Part shown: piece after piece, positions 23,937-33,714 of the stretch
How the letters are laid out: every line of letters starts with the position of its first letter
How positions within the stretch are numbered: position 1 is the first letter of the stretch
From: Chloranthus sessilifolius
Lineage: Eukaryota > Streptophyta > Magnoliopsida > Chloranthales > Chloranthaceae
Direction: 5' to 3'
Length of the DNA: 64,000 bases
Assembly: GCA_021018995.1 (NCBI GenBank)
Contig: CM037591.1
Span: 72,443,901 to 72,507,900, forward strand
The notes under the pieces: generated by a model
Database searches by the model: none
What the model was told of the DNA's origin: nothing
What the model saw: the letters and a program-made list of their open reading frames with translations, nothing else
Position numbers and translations under genes: made by a program

Positions 23937-24094
23937 CCTAGCACAACTATTAGTGGCGCCAAGCATATGCACAGTAAAACATTGATGCACAGTAGCTTTG
24001 GGAAGTCGATTGCCTATGGGGGGCCCACCTATAGCTGGCGCAACTATTACTTGTTCCAAATTCACCAATAGCCGGTGCAACTATTAGTTGCACA
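23937..24094. repeat. Three decayed palindromes in the Tat 5' LTR
   Basis: Sites at 23937-23962, 24034-24058 and 24072-24094 are recognisable by CAACTATTA cores and partial outer arms. Most differences are CG to TG or CA changes. Confidence 0.75.
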
Positions 24095-24950
24095 AAATCC
24101 CTAAGGGGGGTCACATGAATTTACCATTTTGCCCTTCAGGTTTGGAATGCGATATCTTTGCATATACAGCTCCGATTTAGGTGATTCTTGGCCCGTTGAA
24201 AAGCTGAAGACTTCTATTTTTCAATAGTATAAGATTAGATTATAGTAGAAGGTGAAAAATAGTTCCAGTGTACCACTCTTTATCAATTGCTCGGGAAAGC
24301 TAGGTTTAGGTTTGGAATGGGTCCTAAGGGTCGGGATGGATTCCCAATGGTTCGAGAAGGTTCCTAAGGGATCTAGGGTGATTTCAAAGGGTTTAGGATG
24401 GCTCCTAAGGTTTCAAAATGGTTCATAAGGGTTCCATACATGCCATTAAAAGCTCGAAGGTGCGCCTCTCTCAAAATGTGTCTCGATCGGGCCTTGGGCC
24501 AAATTTGGGTGTCTACAGAGGTGACGAGAAATAGAATTTTGATAGATAGGAGGTTAATTATTATTATTATTTTTTTTTTTGAAATTTTGAGGGTTTTAAC
24601 TTAAGATCAATTTGGTGCTAAATCTGTGAAAAATGTGGCTTTCGAGACGTCGCTAAGCAGATCCATCGGTACGGGATTTGTGGACCCGACCGTTTGCATG
24701 GTTGTCAAGATGACACTTGGTATGTCGAATATTCTGTCTGACCTTCTCGACAAATACTGATGATTATCTCTTATGGGAGGACTACAGTGATTCCCGAGTT
24801 TAGAATGATAGGTTTTGAAAACATCAGACTTAATATCACTTGACTATATTTTATAAGAAATATCAAGTAGATCAAGAGGGGAGATACTTACCTGATTTGT
24901 TGCCGCGAGAGGCTTTTGCTTGCAATGAGACTTGGCCGGTTGTTGTGGTG

Positions 24951-24955
24951 GTGTT
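24951..24955. repeat. Target-site duplication, left copy (GGTGT)
   Basis: GGTGT directly before the solo LTR; the identical pentamer follows it at 26770-26774. Confidence 0.9.
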
Positions 24956-26769
24956 GTTAAGTAGTGAAAAATACCATTTTTCACCCCTAAACATGAGCTT
25001 TGAAAGACCCTTGAGAAGACTAAATAAGTGCTTCAGTGTGCATTTTACAGCTAACCAATTAGACAGGTCCAAGTCCGAAAAGCATCCTAAAATGATCAAA
25101 AAGCTGACAACTCATGTCAAGCTCAAAGAGGGAGTGAAGAAATAGCCTCAGCAATGGCTAAAAAGGTCCTAAAAGAGCAAGAAAAGACCTGAAGAAGAAG
25201 AAGGATCCATTCGCAAAGAAGAAATCAAGTTAAAAGTTCAAATCGCAAAGTAAAAAGTACTTTTCAAAAAGGTCAAAGTTGCTCGAATTGATTACGAGTA
25301 ATGAACTACTCGAAAAGAACCATGTTACTGTTGAATAGTTGAAATTTCCTTTTCGAATAGAAGATGCAGGGAGAAGTCCTTTGCGAAAAGACTTTACGAA
25401 GCCAAATTGCTTTGCGAAAAGAACTTACGAGCCAAAACACTGCGAAAAGGCACTTAAACTCTCTGAAAGGACATTACGGGAATTACTTGTTTAAAGGGCA
25501 TTTCGGTAATCTCGCACGTGCCCCAATGCATTTAACTTGACCGGGGACATTTCGGAAGATTCCAATCAAGATCCAAAAGCATATTCCAACCCATGTGAGC
25601 GCTCAAAGATGAAATCACTTGGCGTGAACTTCTAGAAGCTCAAACAGTTTTTGAATTCCATAATGTAATTGATGCTTCTAGCGCTGATTGGTGAACCAGA
25701 TCGAGCATTTTCATTGGCGAATGATCTGGATCCCGTGCTCAAGCTGCCATTGGGCAATCCAGATCCGAACACTTCGATTGGTCAATTCAGCCGCAGGATC
25801 AAGGAAAGCTATAAATAGAGAAGACATTTGCCCAATTGTGGCATCCAGATTTTGAGTTCATTTCTATTTCCGCTTCCGTATAGCATAGCTTGTCAGCACT
25901 ACGTAATAGCTTCTTTTGTATTTGCTTTTGAGAGTTTAGAGCTATTTGTAACTCCAAGGAGATTGGATTCAAGGCGCAAGTCTCGAGGGTCATCTAGCCG
26001 TGCTCTGTAATTGTAAGATTGAATTTAAAAGGTTCTTTAAGCGTGTTTTCTCCATTGGATTCATGTCAAGGGTTCTTATTGATCACCTTAGTGCATTAGA
26101 CTCCTTTAGATTCACTACTTTGCATGCAATTTCCCTTGATTCATTACTCATTTAATTAGCGTTGGTAACCTAGTTCACGACACTTGCGGTGATGTTCATG
26201 TTGAATTGAGGATAGGTCAACAACTATTGGATGATCTGTGACCATTTAAGTGGAGAGATCATAACCATAAGTCTAAACCCTTCCTTAATTCAGATTTATT
26301 TCTCTTACATCTGTCTTTGGTAGCCGATGAAGATTGAATCAACTCTGTTTAGTTGCAGATTCTCCATTAAAATTCAAAGCGAAATCACGAAAGTTATTAT
26401 TTCTCCATTTGATTTATTTTAATCACTTCCCAACTTGGATCCGGATCGCTTAGTTAGTTCTTTCTTTATTTGCTTTTAGTTAAACGTGACAAAACCCAAC
26501 ACTCTCTTTTTATCTGCTTTCTAGATAATTATAGAGCCAGATCTGGTAGCACAGATCTGGAGGTCTATCTCATATTTCAGACAAATTCTCTGTGGACGAT
26601 CTTTAATATACTTACTTTTAAAACTTGCTACAATTGGCCCTGATCTTGCAGGCTATTGTTAGCCCTCAATGTGCTGATATCTCTTTCATAATTTAAAATT
26701 ATGTAACTTAATATTCATTAATTCGTCATTCAAAACACACATAAATCAGGCACATGTTAGGCAACAACA
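24956..26769 (+). mobile_element. Solo LTR of the TGTT family
   Basis: 1814 bp, beginning TGTTAAGTAGTG and ending GGCAACAACA, bounded by perfect GGTGT duplications. The related copy at 40160-40175 shows the uninterrupted target (GGTGGTGTCGAG), which confirms both the ends and the insertion. A TATA box (CTATAAATAGAG) lies at 25809-25820, and a GCGAAAAG/ACTCGAAAAG repeat cluster lies upstream at 25270-25500. With TG...CA ends, a 5-bp duplication and no internal domain it is best read as a solo LTR left by LTR-LTR recombination. Confidence 0.92.
25809..25820 (+). promoter_or_regulatory. TATA box of the solo LTR
   Basis: CTATAAATAGAG, 853 bases into the LTR and downstream of the U3 repeat cluster. 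Confidence 0.65.
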
Positions 26770-26774
26770 GGTGT
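26770..26774. repeat. Target-site duplication, right copy (GGTGT)
   Basis: Matches 24951-24955 exactly. Confidence 0.9.
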
Positions 26775-29700
26775 CGAGATGGGACATTAGAGGGTTTTCT
26801 CTCCTTTATTTTTACTATAGCGGGGCCTGATGCTCGCCGGTGTGATGGGATGTGCGGATTGCCTGATGAGATGTTCGCGATGGAAGTTCGATGTTCGATG
26901 GGTGCAATGAGACGTCGGAGAAATTCCTCTCCTCTTCTATCTGTGGTCGTGTATTTCTGATGTGGTGGAGTTTAGCAACTGCTGCATGACGGGGCATTCA
27001 GGAGTCGTCATGATCGGTCGTGATGATTGTCATGTTAAGATGTTTGGAGGGAGGTTTGATTCTTTGTGATTGCATATTGGATGAGCCTTCCCTTTCGGTT
27101 GTGTGTCGTAGCGGGTTGCGACAGAATTTCGGGGAAGTGTAATCGGTGATGGGACATTGGAGGTTATGTAAGGAAAAGCTATGTTCATTTCCTTCTTTGG
27201 CAGCTCTTAGGCTATATGATAAGATCAGGTTGTAGTTGTATCGCGACGGGGTTTATGAGTGTATGATGGAGTGTCAGTCCGATGACCCTTTAGCATTTTT
27301 ATGACATGATGGGATAATGGTGGTGTCTTGAGGTTGTGACAGGACTTGCCCTTTGGCCTTGGTGATGTGCCGTGGTTTTTAGCATCATGGTGGGACATGG
27401 GGGCGCATGAGGTTATGCGATGGGAAAAGGGAGAGTGATTCTGATGACGACGGGACAAGTAGTGTGATTGGCTACTTCGTCATCGTTAATTTTTGCTTTG
27501 TGTTGCGAGGAGGTTTTGTATTTAGTGATGGAGCCGTGAGTGTTGATTTTATTTTATTTTATCTTGTCGACTTATTTTATGTAGCGGGTGTTGGGGAGTG
27601 GTAACTTGTACTTGTGAGTACATGATGAGACTCTGGGGAATAATCTTGATCACAGTGGGACGTGAATTGTGGTAGCATCTTAGGAGGTGATTTGGTCGCG
27701 ATGGGACTACAGGGAGATAGTCTTGTGTATGGTTGGAAATAGTTTGTATGTTTTAAGATGGTTTGATAGAGTTTGAGGGTGGCTTGTCTTGGTGTTATAT
27801 CGGCTTGATTTTTAATGGGTTCTGATTTGATGAGTTTAAGTGGTTATTTTGGAGCGTGCGTGTGCAAATAGGCGAGTATTTTTGAATTTTCAGGGCGTGT
27901 ATGCCAAAGTCAGTGTCTGTGTGTGGAATTTGTGTTGTGGGTGTTGTTCAGTGTAGGTACCTAAGTCTGTGGCTTCATCTCTGGCCGTTGCTGTTCGCTT
28001 ACATATTTGTTGCTCACACTTGGGTGATTACGTGCCTGGTGTAGGGCGTTTAATTCAATTGTGCAGCTGGTTGTGCATGCACGATTGAGGGATTTTGAAG
28101 TCAATTACGCGGTCTATTGTGTGTGCATAATCCAATTACGTGTTATGTTAAGAGTGCATGATTGGCACGCCACCGAGTCACTGTGCGGGTGATCTTTGGA
28201 ATTGCGCATAGGGTGGTGGGAGCACGATTGGGATGTAAGGTTAATTGCTTGCTCTAATTGGCACGCATGATTTGGATTGTGTGCCGGTGTCCCTACGCGT
28301 GATTCACTTGTGCGGCTGTGGTCGGGCCCGCGATTGGCCCGCACTCCATATAAGCTGAAAAATCTTTTATTTCGCCTATGCTTTCTGGTTTCTTCTCTAA
28401 TTTTTTATTTCCTTCTTTCTTAGTGCCCTGATTTCTGTGTTTCTGTGATATTTTTGGATCTGACGACCCAACTTCAAATGTCATTTTTGCATCGTTTCAC
28501 ACATTCTATGTCTGAAAGTGGTTCCAGATGGTGGTGTAATCAGAGATGTTGCAATGGTTTGGGGGGTGTTGGGATTGAGTTGCGATATACAACCTTCATT
28601 ATTGTTAAGAGGTGAAGATGGCGGGAAGGAAATCCACCAAATGGATGGAAAGGGTGTTACCCAACCAATCCTCCCCTCGCTTTTTTGTTGCTTCTAATTG
28701 GATGTTTCGTGCATCATGTTTTGGGCTTGTGTTCGTTTTTTATTTTGTGGTTATTTTCAGTTGTATGTTCGGGTCCTAGGTCTCCATTTTGGATTGTATG
28801 TTTGGGAAGTATGCCTCCGGTGATACCTGTAAAATCTTTATCATAAATAAAATGGTATTTTGTTTATTCTGTTTGTTTGTTTTTATGTTTGTTCATGTTT
28901 ATTATTGTATGTTTCTTGTTTGTCCTAGTTTGGATGTTTTTAGTCCCATGGCAAAAAAGTAAGGAACAACCTGAAAATAAAAAATGCCCTAGTTTGGGGT
29001 GTCGATCTCGTGACTTGAGTAATGCTACCAAGGTGCTAGCACTCTTAAAAAAAATGCTTGTGTCAAGTTATGGTAGGGACTTTTATAGGCCTCACAGATG
29101 TCCTGGAGTGTATTTGTAATGGTCCAATGTTAGAAAGTAGTTTGATTATTTCAGTCACATGCCAGACTTGATTGTGTAAGTGTTGAATGATCATCATGTA
29201 TCGTAACTTTTAGCAAGATTGAGGTGAATGGTAGGTAATGGGTGATTGCATCACTTATCATTCAAAAGTTTTTGATTTTATTCTGAAAGAGATTTTGAAA
29301 GTCATTTGACTCATTGTCCGAAGAGAAAATAAAGGGTTGAGGAGAGATAAAGTTTATTGATCTGAGGGTAGCTTCCACTTTAATCGATTTTTGAAATAGT
29401 AGTCAACTACTTTCTTCTCTGGTGGATAGTGCGGTGCCATAATTGAGCTCTCTGTCATGGTTCACCACCATCAAATTATCAAATTATATTATTAGCAGGA
29501 GTTTTGTCCTCCTCCGCTACCGTATGGCGATAACTAGTAGTGTGAAGATGTCAGGGATGCCCTCGCAGCTTGCTTATACTTCCCTAATAGGATTACCAGG
29601 AATGCCCTTACAATTTGCTTATGCTTCCCTTAATTCATTGATTGTTCATTCGTCGTATTGCTCTCACATGGTTGTGCTTCTTTTCGGTATATTTTTTTTA

Positions 29701-30159
29701 CAATCTGCTAACGCAAGAATTATGAGGTTTGATGAAACCTTGAATTTTTCTTTTTTCTGCTCTAACATCAACTCCAATGGTTGGAAGGGTGTGTGAGAAT
29801 CCAAAGTCTTTTGCATTTCAAAAGAGTTCCATGATCCACTAGTCCTTTCAATCAACTTGCTCGAATAGGAGGGTGGTTAATGAGTCAGATGATTCTCAAA
29901 TTGGTTTAAAAAATAATGACCTATGGCCAACGAATGCCTTACGATGACTACGAGGATGATAAATATATAAGTATGTATATTTAGGCTATGAGATATGATG
30001 ATCGAGTTAGGGGTAGCATTTTGGAGCTTAGGAAGTCCTTCCCCTCTTGCTATTTCCTGGGCATGTTGCCGAGATAATATAAGTGCTTACTGCATGGGTT
30101 TGATTTCCTTCAAGTGAGGCGATTGTGTAGTCATTGTCTTAGCACAAGCTCCCCAACTT

Positions 30160-31118
30160 CGAGAAGTGTGCCCTAGCCTTGAGAAATTCCCAAAAGGTCC
30201 TTGAGTTAAAACAAAGAAGTGGGGAGCCCATGCTTCGCGGGGCTGGCATATGCATTCATTCATTTGCATAGTTGCAGAGCCTTCATGGAGTAGCTTTTGG
30301 TTTGTGGGAAGTGCTCACTCGTGCAGTGAATCTTCAGTTAATCGCACAGTTCCTTTGCGCAATAATGTTATTGCGGAGATGATCTAGAGTGCCTAGACTT
30401 CTCACGCAGTAGATTTTTAGAAGCTCTCTCTCGCTGGGTACTCGCGCAGGTATGCTCCTGCGCTCGCGTAGTAATTGGTAAGGCTTCAGAGTGCACGAGA
30501 TCTGCGCAAGGAGAATTCTGGGTATCTCTCTCTTCCAGGGCCACGCATGAACTCCGTGAGGTGGAATTTTGTTCAGTACACACATGGACTCGCTACGTTC
30601 TTCGCATGGCTGCTTTAAGGCTTGATCTCTGCGAGAGGTTCACGACCACAAATTTTGAGGATTTTAATCTACGAGATCTTCGTGATGTCTTTATAGCTCT
30701 TCTCTTGATTGCGTGTCCTATCTGTACAAGGGCATCTTCCACTGCATCCTTAGCTTCGCGAGGGAGCTTCTCAACTCTGTGAGATCTATTTTTCTATGCT
30801 ATGATGCATTGCACTAGCTGCTGTTGCAGTTTCTCCATTCTCAGCTAACTCCATCCATCTACTAGGCTTTTGGTCAATGATGACCAGCAAATGAGTCACC
30901 TTGGTGAGCACTACCAGGGTGTTCCATTAGGCTTTGGCTCAGCTGTCATCTTTGCATGTCTTCTTCCTCTTCTTTGGGCCAATAAGGTTGTATTTATATT
31001 TAGCTGTACAGATTATTGCTAACTACAAAACACACTTAACAAATGATTATTAGTTTGCTTCAAGGTCTATCAAAGGCTAGGTTAAGAGGTGAAACGTGGT
31101 ACTTTTTAGTGAATAACA
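30160..31118 (-). mobile_element. TGTT-family LTR fragment (5' / U3 part)
   Basis: The minus strand begins TGTTATTCACTAAAAAGTACC at 31118 and matches the U3 half of the LTR at 33715-36390. It includes the GCGAG-type repeat array (about 30130-30780). It is truncated at about 30160, where sequence shared with 43520 gives way to LTR sequence. Confidence 0.75.
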
Positions 31119-32481
31119 CCAGTGAGCGTAACACCTCCTCATTAGGACGAGGGTGCATCTCGTCTGCTCCATTTCCCTGTGGAGAGCATCCAATGCTTTG
31201 TGGATGCCAGCACCTAGGTGGCCCTGCTCTAATGCGATCAATCTCTCCCTCAATGCCGAGGCTGACTCGGGACCGCTGACCGCAAAAGAGCCACTCCCGT
31301 GAAAGGGACGTGTGAAGGGCCGACCACTGTCAAGCTCCTGGAATCCCATCATGAACTCCCAGGCATCCCCCTCATCATGTGCACCTATCACCCAGGTCCC
31401 CCAAGCTCTAAAATTATCGAGCTAGACCCTCATCCTCGACGCGAAGTCCTGACTAGGGGGACAAGTCATCCTCTTCACCACTTGGTGGCCAATCTCTGAG
31501 GGAACCCCTGAGGGAGCCCCAACTAACAAACTACACAAGAAAGGTTGATACACTCCACCTTCTCAAAACATCGAAGAAGGGTTGGGCAGATTGTATCACT
31601 AGTTGCTCGGCATCCTCCCCAACTACATAGGGCCTCCAAATCACCTATAGCCAGAAACAAACAAAACGATCATCAGTAAATTCAAAACCTCAAAAACTAG
31701 GACATTAACAACATAGATAGCATGTACCTGCCCTGCATGCATGTCCTCGAAAAGACCTTGCGTAGTCTGCAAGTCTGAAGACTGACGATGGTGCCCCAAC
31801 ACCCTACCCCACACGTGCATCCTTAAAAACATAAAAGTGATCTTCACGGGGACCCGAGGGTATCCGAAGGCGAAGTGGTCATACACCAAAAACTGGAAGA
31901 ACATAAAACTATCACTAAAATGAGAGGCACGCCAACTAATACAATGAAGAAACTAACAATTAACAAAGACTCACCTGAAGGAAGGGGAGAAAACCTTCGA
32001 TGGTCACCACGCCTCTCCCTCTATGTTATAACTGCTCATAGAGGTGCACCAATGTCGTTGCGCCCCAGGCGTAGGTGGGGACTCGCTCTAAATACCCAAG
32101 AAGTGTCAGAAATAACCTGGTGATCTACCCCTGGGTAGAAGAAAAAAAGAGCCCCGCCCCAAGGAAGTGCATCAAGAATGCTCAGAGCACTCAGTCTGCC
32201 GCCACTTTTGGCTCTACCACGAGCTCTCGGCAAGCCATCGCGTAACAACATGCCTCGAATACCACCCTCTACTCCAAGTGACACTTCGGAGGGATGAATC
32301 CACTAGCAAAAGTGTCAAAGAACCAGGTCACACGGACCACTCCTAATCCAGATCCACTGGAATGATATGCAACTCTGAGGATCTCCTTGCATACCGCTAG
32401 ATAGTTCCCCGCCATTTGATCGGTCACTGGCTCCCCCTCGAATCTTAGTACAGTAGTGTGAGCCCAATCCTCTGGGGTCGG
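31119..32481 (-). pseudogene. Second PMD gene remnant between LTR fragments
   Basis: The reverse strand has PMD-like blocks in order: PTPEDWAHTTVLRFEGEPV (about 32410-32470), DALPWGGALFFFYPGVDHQV (about 32100-32170), FLVYDHFAFGYPRVPV (about 31850-31900), then after a likely intron (GT at about 31727, AG at about 31641) RPYVVGEDAEQLVIQSAQPF. A C-terminal stretch reads ALRERLIALEQGHLGAGI (about 31210-31260), perhaps coiled coil. It differs clearly from the PMD gene at 1-1510. Both ends are lost to LTR sequence and the internal reading is interrupted, so it is a pseudogene. Whether it was a host gene or cargo of a transposon is unknown. Confidence 0.65.
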
Positions 32482-33712
32482 TATTGACTTGCTTACCTTA
32501 CAACTATTAAAGGATTAAAACATCAAAATAAGAGGACAAAGTACAGAGGTATGGGATCAAGGTAAGTAAGCAGTCCTAAAAGAACTTGGGCTATTGCAGC
32601 AAGTTTTAATAGGTAAGTCAGGGTAGGTCCACAGGGAAATGTGCTTAGAAATGAGGCAAATCTCCAAATCTATGATAGATCTGGCACTCTATCCTAATTT
32701 AGACTAAATCAAAATAGGAAACAGGAGAGGTTTCGAAGATTTGTCACTTTAGTAAGAACTATAAAAATCAAATGCAAAATGAGCCAGAACTGATTAAATT
32801 TAGATTCAATGGAATGAAGACAAAGATTAAAATCAAAAGGTGGAGAGCAGCAGCTAGGGATTTTTTGTCTTTACTAAAAATCAATTGGATCAAAGGAAAT
32901 GCATAGGAAAGATTTGCTACAATCCTTCATCTGGCTACAAGCTCAGATGCAATGTATAAGAATCTACTCTCAACCAAAGAATTGAATTAATCCTAAGGCT
33001 ATGATCTGTCCACTTGAATAATCACAGATCATCCTAGAGATTGTCTCAATTCAAGGATCTTGATTGGAACAGGTAAGCTATTGTAGATATTGTGGGTACC
33101 AAGCTACAAGCTCAAGCATCCACAGGGATATCTAATCTAGGGAAATCAAATATGAAAAAGTGAAATTTAGATCAGAATAAACTTTAAAAACCATAATTAC
33201 ACTATAATAATACAACTTACAATCCTATTGTGTTCAGATCTGTAATCTGTACAACATATAATCCCTTGCAAAACCTCTGAAGCTCTCGATTTACAGCTCT
33301 CAACCTCACCCTAGAGACTGAAGAGGTTTAGCCAACCGTCATTAGCTAGGGAGAGAATGAGGGAAGAAGAAAGAGAGAGGGAATTTTTTGAGGGAAATGG
33401 AATTTTGAATTGGCTCTAGTTCTCTCAATTTTTGGATGATTTTTTTGTGCAATTTCTCCTCTATTTATACTCTTCCTTTAGATTTGTTTCGACCAATCAG
33501 AGCTCAAAAGAATAATTCAGTTATTCACAACTACTGATGTGGTTGATTTCTCTTCTAGAAGCTCTTCACCCATTGGTCCAAAACTGGCAAGTACATGTGA
33601 TGAAGTTAGAGTTCCCATTCGGGCTTAGTTGTGTACTAAAAATATCCCCAAGGGTCGCTGACATGCTTTAGAATGTGTGCACAAAGCACTGAAGTTGGCA
33701 GTAGCAGTAAAA
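32482..33712 (-). mobile_element. TGTT-family LTR fragment (3' part)
   Basis: Matches the 3' part of the plus-strand LTR at 55485-57637 in reverse: for example ACCTTACAACTATTAAAGG at 32495 against the end of that LTR, and the TATA box at 33461-33470 (GTATAAATAG on the minus strand) against 56654. The U3 part is missing; the LTR at 33715-36390 begins there. Confidence 0.75.
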
Positions 33713-33714
33713 GG

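Larger units (their letters stand above)
8870..24517 (-). mobile_element. Ty3/Gypsy retrotransposon, Tat lineage, minus strand, broken
   Basis: Reading on the reverse strand the order is 5' LTR (24517-22927), primer-binding site (22924-22905), leader, Pro/Ser-rich N-terminal gag, gag core, gag C-terminus, protease, RT, RNase H, a second (archaeal-type) RNase H, integrase, and a T-rich 3' region. The gene order and the second RNase H place it in the Tat lineage. The total is about 13 kb without the inserted 2.4-kb LTR. A 3' LTR in the same orientation is not present at the left end; the only other copy of this LTR lies inverted at 5095-6664. Many breaks are present, so the copy is not active. 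It is older than the LTR inserted at 16568-19016. Confidence 0.85.
22927..24517 (-). mobile_element. 5' LTR of the Tat element
   Basis: On the minus strand it begins TGTAGACACCCAAATTTGG and ends CACGGTTACACA (TG...CA), about 1591 bp. The primer-binding site follows and no purine tract precedes it, as expected for a 5' LTR. It holds three decayed palindromes (23937-24094), a TATA box (23645-23655) and the block GTTCCTACAAAAAATTCGAC near the 3' end that is shared with 5095-6664. Confidence 0.88.
24518..30160 (-). mobile_element. 3' region of a gag-only Tat-like element, copy 1
   Basis: Apart from the solo LTR at 24956-26769, this segment is a near copy of 39945-43560 and its left part is also found at 63240-63700. 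Shared marks are GAATATTCTGTCTGACCTTC (24728 and 39956, one base different), GTGTCGAGATGGGACATTAG (26771 and 40171) and TCTTAGCAC-AGCTCCCCAAC (30138 and 43517). No convincing gene lies inside; open frames are short and not conserved between copies as proteins. The minus strand is taken as sense because copy 2 continues into minus-strand gag and copy 3 into a minus-strand 3' LTR. The right end stops at the LTR fragment from 30160. Confidence 0.7.

Noticed and set aside
28340-28360. CCATATAAGC as a TATA box of a plus-strand LTR, also in copy 2 near 41753
   Set aside because: No TG start, CA end, TATA context or target duplication could be placed around it; kept as part of the non-coding 3' region.
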